64,000 nt of DNA from Nocardioides sp. NBC_00368 (GCF_036090055.1 NZ_CP107970.1:2606501-2670500); one strand, 5' to 3'. Numbered from the stretch's first letter, positions 33,081 through 41,771 are shown. Notes: generated by a model from the letters alone, not told the origin. A program made the numbers and translations.

Positions 33081-33995
33081 CTACTGCACCGACTTCTCGG
33101 CGCAAGCCTTGTCGTCGTTGCTGCCTTCCTTCGGCTCCTGCTCCGGCTCCGGCGCCTCCGTCGTCGAAGCGTCGGACGGCTCGGTGGAGTCGGCAGTGAC
33201 CTCGGGGTCGGCTGCGGGCGACGACCCTACCGGGCTCTTCGGCTCAGCGCACGCCTCACCGCACTCCGGCGTGGCCTCCGGCTCCGAACCGTCCTCGCTC
33301 GCTCCCGGAAGCGTCTTCACGTCCTCGGCAATCGCGGCGGTGAGCTCGCAGGCGTCCTCGGCGATCTGCTCGGCCTCTGACTTGGGCGTCTTCGACTCCG
33401 CGGCGGGATCCTTCGTCTCCTCGGTCGCCTCGTCGCGCTCCTGGTCCTTCTTGGGCTCTTCCAGCGGGAGATCCTCCACCGGGACGCCGGCATCTGCCGC
33501 GATCAGCTGGCGCAGGAACATCGGCACCGCCTCGTCGACGGGCCTGGCGTCCTCCTCGGCCACGAACGGCCACAGCAGCGGAGCCATGATGCCCGGAACC
33601 GGGCCCACCGGCGGCACCACCGTGGGCGGTGTCGTGTCACTCTCGCCCTCGCCGGGGTCGGCGGGAGTCGTCGGCCCCTCGGAGGACGGTGCGTCCGGCT
33701 GCTCCGCGGGCGCAGTGGGCTTCTCGTCCGGCTTCTCGTCACCCTGCCGGTCCGGCTCGGTGGACTCCTGGTCGCGGCCCCGGTCCGCATCCGCCGCCGT
33801 GCTGGGAATGGTCGAGACCCCGGAGACGCCGGGGTCCGGCGCCGGCGGGATCACGGTGAAGTCGGCCTGGCCCGAGAGTGTGCGCGGCACCCGGTGCAGC
33901 GCGGACACGTCCGGGCTGAGGGTCTGGACGACCACGAGCAGGCCGATGAGCACTACGGCGGCGTAGGCCATCACCGGGCCCCTCTGGAACCTCAC
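33081..33995 (-). CDS. Secreted or anchored low-complexity acidic Pro/Glu/Asp/Thr-rich protein
   Basis: A 304-aa protein that I do not recognise. It has one N-terminal hydrophobic segment (residues 8-28, signal anchor). Most of the rest is acidic low complexity (PDPGVSGVSTIPS, PTTPADPGEGESD). A short ordered-looking patch, PGIMAPLLWPFVAEEDARPVDEAVPMFLRQLIAADAG, is near residues 135-170, and scattered cysteines (DACELT, PECGEACAEP, DKACAEK) could form disulfides. The start is GTG 33995 with GGGAAGTGGG upstream. It lies in tandem behind clpX with a hairpin between, so it is probably transcribed separately. Confidence 0.65.
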   Translation of the reverse strand: MRFQRGPVMAYAAVVLIGLLVVVQTLSPDVSALHRVPRTLSGQADFTVIPPAPDPGVSGVSTIPSTAADADRGRDQESTEPDRQGDEKPDEKPTAPAEQPDAPSSEGPTTPADPGEGESDTTPPTVVPPVGPVPGIMAPLLWPFVAEEDARPVDEAVPMFLRQLIAADAGVPVEDLPLEEPKKDQERDEATEETKDPAAESKTPKSEAEQIAEDACELTAAIAEDVKTLPGASEDGSEPEATPECGEACAEPKSPVGSSPAADPEVTADSTEPSDASTTEAPEPEQEPKEGSNDDKACAEKSVQ

Positions 33996-34064
33996 GTGCC
34001 CACTTCCCTACCGAGTGACGGAGCTGGAAAGGTACAGACGATCATCAGTGCGTATTGTGTCCGA

Positions 34065-34092
34065 CCGTCCGGGCCGATACCGACCCGGACGG
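34065..34092 (-). terminator. clpX terminator
   Basis: CCGTCCGGG (34065-34073) pairs with CCCGGACGG (34084-34092), 19 bases beyond the clpX stop. Confidence 0.65.
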
Positions 34093-34111
34093 GGAAAATG
34101 ACCCAAACGGA

Positions 34112-35404
34112 CTAGGCCGACTTCTTCTTGGTCTCCTTCTCGCGCGGCACGAGGGTCGGCATCTCGCCGTCCTCGACCACCTCGCGGGTGACGATCACCT
34201 TGCCGATGTCGCCACGGGAGGGCACGTCGTACATCACGTAGAGGAGGACCTCCTCGATGATCGCCCGCAGGCCTCGGGCACCGGTGCCACGCTCGAGGGC
34301 CTTGTCGGCGATCGCGGTGACCGCGTCGTCGGTGAACTCCAGGTCGACGCCGTCGAGGTCGAAGAGCTTCTGATACTGCTTCACCAGCGCGTTGCGCGGC
34401 TCGGTCAGGATCTTCACCAGGGCGGCCTGGTCGAGCTTCTCGACGCTCGCGATCAGCGGCAGCCGGCCGATGAACTCCGGGATCAGGCCGAACTTGGTGA
34501 GGTCCTCGGGGCGGACGAGCTTCAGGAGGTCCTCGGCCTCCTTCTCGGCCTTGCCACGCACCTCGGCGGTGAAGCCGAGGGTCTTCTTGCCGACCCGCTG
34601 CTCGATGATGTGCTCCAGACCGGCGAAGGCGCCACCCACCACGAAGAGGATGTTGGTGGTGTCGATCTGGATGAACTCCTGGTGCGGGTGCTTGCGGCCA
34701 CCCTGCGGCGGCACCGAGGCGGTGGTGCCCTCGATGATCTTCAGCAGCGCCTGCTGCACGCCCTCACCGGAGACGTCGCGCGTGATCGAGGGGTTCTCCG
34801 CCTTGCGGGCCACCTTGTCGATCTCGTCGATGTAGATGATGCCGGTCTCGGCCTTCTTGACGTCGTAGTCGGCGGCCTGGATCAGCTTGAGGAGGATGTT
34901 CTCGACGTCCTCACCGACGTAGCCCGCCTCCGTCAGCGCGGTGGCGTCCGCGATCGCGAACGGCACGTTGAGCATCCGGGCCAGCGTCTGCGCCAGATAG
35001 GTCTTGCCGCAGCCGGTCGGGCCGATCACCAAGATGTTGGACTTGGCGACCTCGACCTGCTCCTCCTTGGCGTGCTTGCCGGGGCCCTGCGGACCGCCGG
35101 GCTGCAGGCCGGCCTGGACGCGCTTGTAGTGGTTGTAGACCGCCACCGCGAGCGACTTCTTCGCCTGCTCCTGGCCGATGACGTAGGAGTTGAGGAAGTC
35201 GAAGATCTCCTTCGGCTTGGGGAGGTCGGCGATCTCCACCTCGGAGCCCTCGTTGAGCTCCTCCTCGATGATCTCGTTGCAGAGGTCGATGCACTCGTCG
35301 CAGATGTAGACGCCGGGACCCGCGATGAGCTTCTTGACCTGCTTCTGGCTCTTCCCGCAGAAGGAGCACTTCAGCAGGTCACCTCCGTCGCCGATGCGTG
35401 CCAC
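34112..35404 (-). CDS. clpX: ATP-dependent Clp protease ATP-binding subunit ClpX
   Basis: A 430-aa AAA+ unfoldase. It has an N-terminal zinc-binding domain (CSFCGKSQ ... YICDECIDLC, residues about 13-40), Walker A GPTGCGKT (about 131), Walker B IIYIDEIDK, the substrate-gripping loop KYVGED-like AGYVGEDV, and the ClpP-contacting loop region (IGF-type) read as LGFTAEVRG near 275. It delivers substrates to ClpP1P2. The start is GTG 35404 behind GGAAGGAAGG. It is downstream of clpP1-clpP2 and separated by a hairpin. Confidence 0.95.
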   Translation of the reverse strand: MARIGDGGDLLKCSFCGKSQKQVKKLIAGPGVYICDECIDLCNEIIEEELNEGSEVEIADLPKPKEIFDFLNSYVIGQEQAKKSLAVAVYNHYKRVQAGLQPGGPQGPGKHAKEEQVEVAKSNILVIGPTGCGKTYLAQTLARMLNVPFAIADATALTEAGYVGEDVENILLKLIQAADYDVKKAETGIIYIDEIDKVARKAENPSITRDVSGEGVQQALLKIIEGTTASVPPQGGRKHPHQEFIQIDTTNILFVVGGAFAGLEHIIEQRVGKKTLGFTAEVRGKAEKEAEDLLKLVRPEDLTKFGLIPEFIGRLPLIASVEKLDQAALVKILTEPRNALVKQYQKLFDLDGVDLEFTDDAVTAIADKALERGTGARGLRAIIEEVLLYVMYDVPSRGDIGKVIVTREVVEDGEMPTLVPREKETKKKSA

Positions 35405-35459
35405 GAGTGGCCTTCCTTCCCCGACTTGTGCTGCTAGGTCCGAATAGTTACTGACGGTA

Positions 35460-35496
35460 CCCCGCGCCGCGCCTTCGATGTGGGAGCGGCGCGGGG
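35460..35496 (-). terminator. Hairpin between clpP2 and clpX
   Basis: An 11-bp perfect stem, CCCCGCGCCGC (35460-35470) with GCGGCGCGGGG (35486-35496), directly after clpP2 and before clpX. It may be a terminator or attenuator that separates protease and unfoldase transcription. Confidence 0.65.
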
Positions 35497-35504
35497 CCCG
35501 AGGG

Positions 35505-36110
35505 TCAAACGAGCGCCGGCGTCTTGAGCGACTCGAGCACCGAGTCGATCAGGCCGTACTCCACCGCCTGCGCGGCGGTGAGGATCTTGTCGCGCTCGAT
35601 GTCGTGGCTGACCTCGTCCATCGACTTGCCGCTGTGGTCGGCGATCATCTTCTCGAGCAGCTCACGCATCCGCAGGATCTCGTTGGCCTGGATCTCGATG
35701 TCGGAGGTCTGGCCGAAGGTGCCCTCGGTGTAGGGCTGGTGGATCAGGATGCGGCTGTTGGGCAGTGCCATCCGCTTCCCCTTGGCGCCCGCGCCGAGCA
35801 GGATCGCGGCGGCCGAGGCGGCCTGGCCGATGCAGACGGTCTGCACGTCCGGCTTGATGAACTGCATCGTGTCGTAGATCGCGGTGCAGGCCGTGAACGA
35901 GCCACCCGGGCTGTTGATGTAGATCGAGATGTCCTGGTCCGGGTTCATCGACTGCAGGCAGAGCAGCTGGGCGATGACCGCGTTGGCGACATCGTCGCTG
36001 ATCGGGGTGCCCAGGTAGATGATCCGGTCCTCGAAGAGCTTGGCGTAGGGGTCGATCCGGCGGACGCCGTAGGACGTACGCTCCTCCCACTGCGGGATGT
36101 AGTAGTTCAT
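35505..36110 (-). CDS. clpP2: ATP-dependent Clp protease proteolytic subunit ClpP2
   Basis: A 201-aa serine peptidase that begins MNYYIPQWEERTSYGVRRIDPYAKLFEDRIIYLG. Catalytic Ser is in CIGQAASAAA, His in NSRILIHQP, and Asp in the DIERDKILTAAQAVEYGLID region. In actinobacteria ClpP1 and ClpP2 form a mixed tetradecamer that is active only together. ATG 36110 was chosen for the conserved N-terminus and because it starts 4 bp after the clpP1 stop; the longer open frame upstream is the other reading of clpP1. Confidence 0.95.
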   Translation of the reverse strand: MNYYIPQWEERTSYGVRRIDPYAKLFEDRIIYLGTPISDDVANAVIAQLLCLQSMNPDQDISIYINSPGGSFTACTAIYDTMQFIKPDVQTVCIGQAASAAAILLGAGAKGKRMALPNSRILIHQPYTEGTFGQTSDIEIQANEILRMRELLEKMIADHSGKSMDEVSHDIERDKILTAAQAVEYGLIDSVLESLKTPALV

Positions 36111-36114
36111 GTCC

Positions 36115-36783
36115 TCAGTCCTTCTTGTGGGCGGGGCGGCCCTCGTCGGAGGCTTCCTTCGCGCTCTTGATGACCTGGTCGACCAGGCCGTAGTCGAGCG
36201 CCTCGGCAGCGGTGAACCAGCGGTCACGGTCGGCGTCGACGGTGACCTGCTCGACACTCTGGCCGGTGTGCTCGCTGATCAGCTCCAGCAGCACCTTCTT
36301 GATGTGCAGGGACTGCTGGGCCTGGATCTTGATGTCCGAGGCCGAACCACCCATGCCCGAGGAGGGCTGGTGCATCATGATCCGCGCGTGGGGCAGCGCG
36401 TAGCGCTTGCCCTTCGCGCCGGCGCAGAGCAGGAACTGGCCCATCGAGGCGGCCAGGCCCATGCCGACGGTGGCCACGTCGTTGGGGATGTAGTTCATGG
36501 TGTCGTAGATGGCCATACCGGCATCCACCGAGCCACCGGGCGAGTTGATGTGAAGGAAGATGTCGGCCTCGGGGTCCTCCGCGGAGAGCAGCAGGAGCTG
36601 CGCGCAGATCGCGTTGGCGTTCTGGTCGCGGACCTCGGAGCCGAGGAAGACGATGCGCTCCCGCAGCAGTCGGTTGTAGATGTTGTCGTCGAGAAGGCTC
36701 AGACCGCCGCCGTTGCCGCCCAGGCTCGGGGAGAGCCCTGGGGCACCGGCGTGAGCGTCAGCCGCGCTGGAGTCGATGTTCAC
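36115..36783 (-). CDS. clpP1: ATP-dependent Clp protease proteolytic subunit ClpP1
   Basis: A 222-aa serine peptidase: IFLHINSPGGSVDAGMAIYDTMNYI, catalytic Ser in GMGLAASMGQFLL, His in HARIMMHQPSSGMGG and Asp in DADRDRWFTAAEAL. It pairs with ClpP2. The N-terminal 35 residues (Gly/Ser/Ala rich) are probably a cleaved propeptide. The start is uncertain: GTG 36783 is used, and in-frame GTG 36804 is an alternative with no better ribosome-binding site. It overlaps functionally with clpP2 in one operon. The upstream tig gene is separated here by two accessory genes. Confidence 0.93.
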   Translation of the reverse strand: MNIDSSAADAHAGAPGLSPSLGGNGGGLSLLDDNIYNRLLRERIVFLGSEVRDQNANAICAQLLLLSAEDPEADIFLHINSPGGSVDAGMAIYDTMNYIPNDVATVGMGLAASMGQFLLCAGAKGKRYALPHARIMMHQPSSGMGGSASDIKIQAQQSLHIKKVLLELISEHTGQSVEQVTVDADRDRWFTAAEALDYGLVDQVIKSAKEASDEGRPAHKKD

Positions 36784-36866
36784 AGGATCGACACTAGCCG
36801 CCACAGCCAGTTGTTCCACGGCTGGTGTGCCAATGTTCGCCGACGGCGTATTCGCTCGACCTGGGC

Positions 36867-37853
36867 TCAGGCCAGCCAGCGCAGCAGGGCGTCGTGGACC
36901 GCCGGGTGGTTGGACAACGGTGTCTCGGCGGTCGAGAGCGTGAAGCGCTCCGCCGTCGGGAACAGGTCGCGCACGCGGCGCGACCGCAGCGGCGTCTTGT
37001 GCCGCCACCACAGCATCTCCCCGAAGAGACGGCCGACCCGGTTGGGCCGCGAGGTGGCGTTGTCGGTGACCAGCAGGTAGTCCACGTCCGGGCGCGGCGG
37101 CAGCATCGCCTCGTCGGCTCCGACCACGGCGATCCCGGCGAGGTGCTCGTCGATCTGCTTGCCGACACCACCGGAGATCGGCACGGAGGTGACGGCGTAG
37201 GGGGTCGTGCCGAGGGCGATCAGCTCGGAGACGTACGTCGTCCACGGCCGGGTCCCGGAGGTGGCCACCCCGAGCGCGTTGCGGGCGATCAGACCACCGC
37301 CCGCGTAGCCGACCAGGACGATGCGCGGCGTCCCGGGCAGGGCGTCGACGCACTCCTGGATCCGGCTGCTGAGCGCCACCGCGGCGGGCACCGACGTGCT
37401 TCCGGCGGTCACGTGCATGTGCAGCGGCATCCAGCCGAGCAGGTCGGCCAGCCGGTCGGCGTACGTCGCGCCGGTGGCCTGCGAGCCCTCGACCCAGACG
37501 CTCTCGTCCTTGCCCGCCGGTGGGACCAGGACGAGGACACGGGGGCTCGTCCCGGTCTGCCGCTGAGCAGCCGCCCACTCCCGCGGGCTGACCATCCGGC
37601 CGTCGTGGCGGACCGCGACGGCGGGACCCGAGTCGGTGTTGACGACACCGCGGACGATCGGTGCCGCGAGCGCGAAGGGGGCCGCGAACGGGCGCCGTGC
37701 GAAGGCCGTGATGCGCCAGGCGAGCTTGGCGAGGCCGACCAGGCCGGCCACCTTGCCCTGGCCGCGGTCGAGCTGCTCCGCGGCTTCGGGGTCGACCGGG
37801 GCGTCCTCGACGTTGAGGACCACGGCGCGGACGGTCTCGGGGCTGGAGGTCAC
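36867..37853 (-). CDS. Alpha/beta-hydrolase-fold protein lacking the nucleophile serine
   Basis: A 328-aa protein that resembles PGAP1/lipase-type hydrolases: VLVLVPPAGKDESVW holds the oxyanion strand, and VLVGYAGGGLIARNAL occupies the nucleophile elbow, where the usual Gly-x-Ser-x-Gly is Gly182-Tyr-Ala-Gly-Gly. The Ser is replaced by Ala184, so hydrolase activity is doubtful. A C-terminal HPAVHDALLRWL could carry the former catalytic His. The start is GTG 37853 with TACGCT 6 nt upstream (leaderless). It sits between clpP1 and the zinc-ribbon gene on an insertion into the tig-clp block. Confidence 0.7.
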   Translation of the reverse strand: MTSSPETVRAVVLNVEDAPVDPEAAEQLDRGQGKVAGLVGLAKLAWRITAFARRPFAAPFALAAPIVRGVVNTDSGPAVAVRHDGRMVSPREWAAAQRQTGTSPRVLVLVPPAGKDESVWVEGSQATGATYADRLADLLGWMPLHMHVTAGSTSVPAAVALSSRIQECVDALPGTPRIVLVGYAGGGLIARNALGVATSGTRPWTTYVSELIALGTTPYAVTSVPISGGVGKQIDEHLAGIAVVGADEAMLPPRPDVDYLLVTDNATSRPNRVGRLFGEMLWWRHKTPLRSRRVRDLFPTAERFTLSTAETPLSNHPAVHDALLRWLA

Positions 37854-37859
37854 CCTCGA

Positions 37860-37865
37860 AGCGTA
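37860..37865 (-). promoter_or_regulatory. -10 box for leaderless hydrolase-like gene
   Basis: TACGCT on the minus strand, 6 nt before the GTG at 37853. Confidence 0.45.
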
Positions 37866-38062
37866 GGGCCTTCGCGCCGGCGACAGGCCCAGCTGTGCCA
37901 CCCGAACGGCTTCTCTGTGTCTCAGATCACATGCCCGTACCCGCATCCCGTACGTTTGCGTTCACTCACGCGTATGGTGTCTGTGATGCTGTTGTTACTG
38001 GTGTTGCGTGACGATGGCGGTCTTCACGGGTTACCGTCGGATGGGGAAGGGGGTGTCGGTCC

Positions 38063-38830
38063 GTGAGCGACGAGAAGGAGCCACGCTGCCCGTCGTGCGG
38101 CGATCCGCAGCTGCCCGGGGCCATCTACTGCATCGCGTGCGGTGCCTCCCTGCTGGCTCCTCCGGAGCAGCACCGGCCGCTCTTCGTGGACGAGATCGGC
38201 GACGAGACGGCCGTGCCCCGCAGCACGCGCACGTTCTTCTTCGGTGACGAACCCCCACCGGCTCCGCCGCGCGGCAGCGGCCGCACCGCTCCGATCCTGG
38301 TGATGATCGCCGTCCTGGTGATCGTCGCCGGCGTGCTCGGCTTCGTCTTCGGCAAGGACGGACCGGGCACTTCGCAGTCCGAGGCGGACCCGTCCACCAA
38401 CCCGACCGGCGCCGACCCGTCGAGCGAGCCCTCGAGCGGGCCCTCGGTGGACCCGGACGCGCCTCCGGAGCACCAGCTGCTGCGCATCTCCCGGCTCGAC
38501 ACCGAGGCCGCCAGCAAGCTCATCGGCACCTGGATCCCGCAGCTCGCGGCCGTCGGCGCCGGCGACGGCGGTGATGCCGACTGGCACAGGGCGCTGAGCC
38601 GCTACCAGCAGATCAAGACCGACCACCCCGACGTACTTCTCCTCGACACCGGCGAGTGGCCGAGCTCGTACGTGAAGCCGGGGATGTACGCCATCGTCGT
38701 GCCCTCGCCCAGCGACACCTCCGGGCCCGCACTGGAGTGGTGTGTCGAGCAGGGCCTGTCGAAGACCGACTGTGCGGCCAAGCACCTGGAGGTCTCCGGC
38801 GACCCGACCGACAACTTCGACGCGCAGTAG
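38063..38830 (+). CDS. Membrane protein with N-terminal zinc ribbon
   Basis: A 255-aa protein. A double-CxxC zinc ribbon (CPSCGDPQLPGAIYCIACG, residues 9-27) is in the cytoplasm. One transmembrane helix follows (about 77-96), then a Pro/Ser/Asp linker and an extracellular domain of about 110 residues (HQLLRISRLDTEAASKLIGTWIPQLAAVG ... CVEQGLSKTDCAAKHLEVSG) with a cysteine pair that could form a disulfide. The extracellular part resembles SPOR-like or DUF4352-like modules only loosely. GTG 38063 follows a strong GGGGAAGGGGG. It converges on tig. Confidence 0.7.
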   Translation: MSDEKEPRCPSCGDPQLPGAIYCIACGASLLAPPEQHRPLFVDEIGDETAVPRSTRTFFFGDEPPPAPPRGSGRTAPILVMIAVLVIVAGVLGFVFGKDGPGTSQSEADPSTNPTGADPSSEPSSGPSVDPDAPPEHQLLRISRLDTEAASKLIGTWIPQLAAVGAGDGGDADWHRALSRYQQIKTDHPDVLLLDTGEWPSSYVKPGMYAIVVPSPSDTSGPALEWCVEQGLSKTDCAAKHLEVSGDPTDNFDAQ

Positions 38831-38843
38831 CGCGAAAACGAGA

Positions 38844-38872
38844 CCGCCCCTGCCCGGATCGGGCAGGGGCGG
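38844..38872. terminator. Bidirectional terminator between the zinc-ribbon gene and tig
   Basis: A perfect 13-bp stem (38844-38856 with 38860-38872) and a GAT loop, between two convergent genes. Confidence 0.85.
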
Positions 38873-38889
38873 CGTACGTCTGAAGCAGA

Positions 38890-40284
38890 TCAGGCGTCAG
38901 CCTTCTCGGCGTCCTCGGAGACCTCGTCGGTCGCCTCGGCCTCGGGCTCGTCCTCGCCGATGGTGCCGTCGGGACGGAGGTTCTTCAGCTCGACGTGGTT
39001 GCCGGACTCGTCGGTGACCGTGGCGGCCTCGACCAGCTGGGCCAGCGCCTTGCCGCGCAGGATCTCCTGGACGAGCTCGGGCACGTGGTTGTGCTCGAGC
39101 ATGTGGTTGACGAACTCCTGCGGGTCCTGGCCGGACTGCTGCGCACGGCGCATCATGTGCTCGGTCAGCTCCTGCTGCTCGACCCCGATCTCCTTCTCCT
39201 TGGCGATCTGGTCGAGGATCAGCTGAGCGGCGACGGCGTCACGGACCCGGCGCTCGAGGTCGGCCTCGAACTCCTCGATCGTCTGGCCCTCGTCCTCGAG
39301 GTACTTGTCGAAGGTCAGGCCGGCGAAGCCGAGCTGCTGCTCGATACCCTGGCGGCGGGCGTTGAGCTCCTCGGTCACGATGGTCTCCGGCAGCGGGACC
39401 TCGACCATCTCCAGGAGCGCCTCCAGCACGGCGTCACGGGCGGCGGCGGCCTGCTCGAGGCGCTTGCCGTTGCCGAGGCGGCCGCGGACGTCCTCCTCGA
39501 GCTCCTTGACGGTGTCGAACTCGCTGGCGAGCTGGGCGAAGTCGTCGTCGTAGGCCGGGAGCTCCTGCTCCTGGACCTGGTTGACGGTGACGTTGACGTC
39601 GACCTCCTGGCCGATCAGCTCACCGCCGACGAGGGTGCTCTTGAAGTCCTTGGACTCGCCGGCCGAGAGACCGGTGATGGCCTCGTCGAGGCCGTCGAGC
39701 ATGCCGCCCTTGCCGACCTGGTAGCTCATCCCGACGGCCTCGGCGCCGTCGACGTCCTCGCCGTCCTTGGTGGCCTTCAGGTCGATGACCACGAAGTCGC
39801 CGTCGGCGGCGGCGCGCTCGACGTCCTTGAGGGTGCCGAAGCGCTCGCGCATCGCCTGGATCTGCTCCTCGACGTCAGCGTCGGTGAGCTCGATGTCTTC
39901 GACCTTGGCCTCGATGCCCTCGTAGTCGGGCAGCGTGATCTCGGGCTTGACGTCGACCTCGGCGGTGAACTCCAGCGCCTCGTTGTCCTCGAGCTTGGTG
40001 ACCTCGATCTCGGGCTGCGCGAGCGGCTCGAGCGAGTTCTCCTGGAGGGCGTCGAAGTACTTCTGCGGGAGGACGTTGTTGACCGCCTCGGAGAGCACCG
40101 CACCGCGGCCGACCTGCTTGTCGATCACCTGGGGCGGGACCTTGCCACGGCGGAAGCCGGGGACGTTGATCTGCTGGGCGATCTGCTTGTACGCCGCGTC
40201 GAGGCTCGGCTTGAGCTCCTCGAAGGGCACCTCGACGGTCAGCTTGGCCCGGGTCGGGCTCAACGTCTCGACGGCGCTCTTCAC
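38890..40284 (-). CDS. tig: Trigger factor
   Basis: A 464-aa ribosome-associated chaperone and peptidyl-prolyl isomerase. It has an N-terminal ribosome-binding domain with the signature NVPGFRRGKVP (residues about 39-50), a FKBP-type domain (about 155-240) and a C-terminal helical chaperone domain. The last 35 residues are an acidic tail (DEPEAEATDEVSEDAEKADA). The start is GTG 40284 behind AGGAG. It is the head of the tig-clpP1-clpP2-clpX block, with two tRNA genes upstream. Confidence 0.95.
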   Translation of the reverse strand: MKSAVETLSPTRAKLTVEVPFEELKPSLDAAYKQIAQQINVPGFRRGKVPPQVIDKQVGRGAVLSEAVNNVLPQKYFDALQENSLEPLAQPEIEVTKLEDNEALEFTAEVDVKPEITLPDYEGIEAKVEDIELTDADVEEQIQAMRERFGTLKDVERAAADGDFVVIDLKATKDGEDVDGAEAVGMSYQVGKGGMLDGLDEAITGLSAGESKDFKSTLVGGELIGQEVDVNVTVNQVQEQELPAYDDDFAQLASEFDTVKELEEDVRGRLGNGKRLEQAAAARDAVLEALLEMVEVPLPETIVTEELNARRQGIEQQLGFAGLTFDKYLEDEGQTIEEFEADLERRVRDAVAAQLILDQIAKEKEIGVEQQELTEHMMRRAQQSGQDPQEFVNHMLEHNHVPELVQEILRGKALAQLVEAATVTDESGNHVELKNLRPDGTIGEDEPEAEATDEVSEDAEKADA

Positions 40285-40353
40285 AGGGTGTCTCCTGTCG
40301 TTTGTTTCTGAGAATGATGTCGCGTGCAGGGGCATGGATCTTCAGGGGAGATG

Positions 40354-40426
40354 TCGGGGCGACAGGACTCGAACCTGCGGTCTCCTGCTCCCAAAGCAGG
40401 CGCGCTAGCCACTACGCTACGCCCCG
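40354..40426 (-). tRNA. tRNA-Pro (anticodon TGG)
   Basis: A 73-nt cloverleaf read on the minus strand. The acceptor CGGGGCG pairs with CGCCCCG, the anticodon stem CCTGC/GCAGG has loop TTTGGGA, and the T-loop is GGTTCGAGTCC. The C1-G72 pair is typical of bacterial tRNA-Pro. No CCA is encoded. Confidence 0.93.
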
Positions 40427-40464
40427 TCAAGGGCCCCTCCCCAATCAGCGGGAATGGCACTTGG

Positions 40465-40535
40465 AGCGGATGACGGGAATCGAACCCGCGTAATCAGTTT
40501 GGAAGACTGAGGCTCTACCATTGAGCTACATCCGC
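40465..40535 (-). tRNA. tRNA-Gly (anticodon TCC)
   Basis: A 71-nt cloverleaf on the minus strand. The acceptor GCGGATG pairs with CATCCGC, the anticodon loop TTCCAAA gives TCC, and the T-loop is GGTTCGATTCC. It lies 38 bp upstream of tRNA-Pro and is probably cotranscribed with it. No CCA is encoded. Confidence 0.93.
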
Positions 40536-40628
40536 GCACGCGAGAGCCAGTGCCCTCGTGCGACCCGCGAAATCCTGCCATAGATCTGGCTCACACCTGT
40601 AACCGGCTCCCCTACTGACCGGTTTACG

Positions 40629-41705
40629 TCACCGTCTTCCGACCGCGACCAGGGCCCGATCGTCGGAGCTGGCGCTCAGTCCCTCGAGCAGACGACGGGC
40701 TCCCCCGCCTCGTCCGGTGACGGCCAGATGGTCGGCGGTGGCGACCAGGTTGCCGATGCCGTGCTCGAGATCGACGCCCCGCGCCTCCACCACGCCGTCG
40801 GTGTAGAGCATGACCATGTCGCCCACGCCGAGAACACCCTCGCACGCGTCGAAGTCGACGTCGTCGATGAGGCCGAGCACGGGACCGTTGCTCTCGGCCT
40901 CCTCCCAGCGACCGGTGGAGGCGCGGCGTACGAGGGCGGGCGGGTGACCAGCAGTGCGGATCTCGTAGGCGCCGTTGCCGAGGTCGATCGAGAGGTAGAC
41001 CGCGGTGGCGAAGCCCTCCTGCCAGTCCTGCCGCAGCAGGTAGCGGTTGGCGGCGGGGAGGAACTCGGCCGGCGCGACGGCGCCGAGGAGCCCGCCGAAC
41101 GCACCGGAGAGCTGGAGCGCCCGGGTGCCGGCCCGCTCCCCCTTGCCGGAGACGTCGACGACCACGACCTCGAGCCTTTCGCCCACCCGTGCGGCCACCA
41201 CGAAGTCACCGGCGAACCGGGTGCCGCCCGCGGGCAGGACCGCCGAGTCGGCGAGCCATCCGGAGGGCATCGGCGGGATCGCACCCTGGTCGAGCTTGTG
41301 GGTCAGGTCGAGCAGCATCAGCTCGTCGCTCAGTCCGCCCACCCCGAGGTAGGTGCGGCGCATCGCGACGAACAGCACGATCGCACCGAGCAGGAAGTGC
41401 ACCCCGATCGCGGCGGCGTCCCGGTCGGAGAGCGTGAGCCGGCTGGCGGCGACCACGATCATCACCATCACGAAGACGACGAACCAGCTCAACGTACGCG
41501 GCCCGAGCAGCACCGCGCCGAGCAGCAACGGCACCGTGAGGACCGCCACCGGGACCACCTGCAGCCAGCCCACCTGGGCCGCCGCGAGCACCGTCAGGAC
41601 GATGGTGAGCAGCCCGAGCCACAGCACCGCGCGCAGTTCCGGGTCACGGAACCTGCGGCGGATCGCACTGCTCCGCAAGCGGTCTGCGAAGGCATGGCTC
41701 GACAT
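40629..41705 (-). CDS. Membrane-bound PP2C/SpoIIE-type serine phosphatase
   Basis: A 358-aa protein with four N-terminal transmembrane helices (about residues 25-115) and a SpoIIE-type PP2C phosphatase domain (about 130-358). Metal-binding motifs are GGTRFAGDFVVAA (Asp), VVVVDVSGKGERAGTRAL and DMVMLYTDGVVEARG. Such proteins dephosphorylate anti-sigma antagonists in actinobacterial stress signalling; the partner is not encoded here. ATG 41705 has TAGAGT 6 nt upstream. Confidence 0.87.
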   Translation of the reverse strand: MSSHAFADRLRSSAIRRRFRDPELRAVLWLGLLTIVLTVLAAAQVGWLQVVPVAVLTVPLLLGAVLLGPRTLSWFVVFVMVMIVVAASRLTLSDRDAAAIGVHFLLGAIVLFVAMRRTYLGVGGLSDELMLLDLTHKLDQGAIPPMPSGWLADSAVLPAGGTRFAGDFVVAARVGERLEVVVVDVSGKGERAGTRALQLSGAFGGLLGAVAPAEFLPAANRYLLRQDWQEGFATAVYLSIDLGNGAYEIRTAGHPPALVRRASTGRWEEAESNGPVLGLIDDVDFDACEGVLGVGDMVMLYTDGVVEARGVDLEHGIGNLVATADHLAVTGRGGGARRLLEGLSASSDDRALVAVGRR

Positions 41706-41711
41706 GGCCTC

Positions 41712-41717
41712 ACTCTA
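41712..41717 (-). promoter_or_regulatory. -10 box for leaderless SpoIIE-type phosphatase gene
   Basis: TAGAGT on the minus strand, 6 nt before the ATG at 41705. Confidence 0.5.
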
Positions 41718-41771
41718 GGTCTCGAGGTGGGGGCTGCGTGGTCGTTCTCGCAGGCCGGAGCGTAGTGCGGG

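Noticed and set aside
36115..37578. A long N-terminal extension of ClpP1
   Set aside because: The extra codons overlap the hydrolase-like gene in another frame, and a normal ClpP1 starts near 36783.
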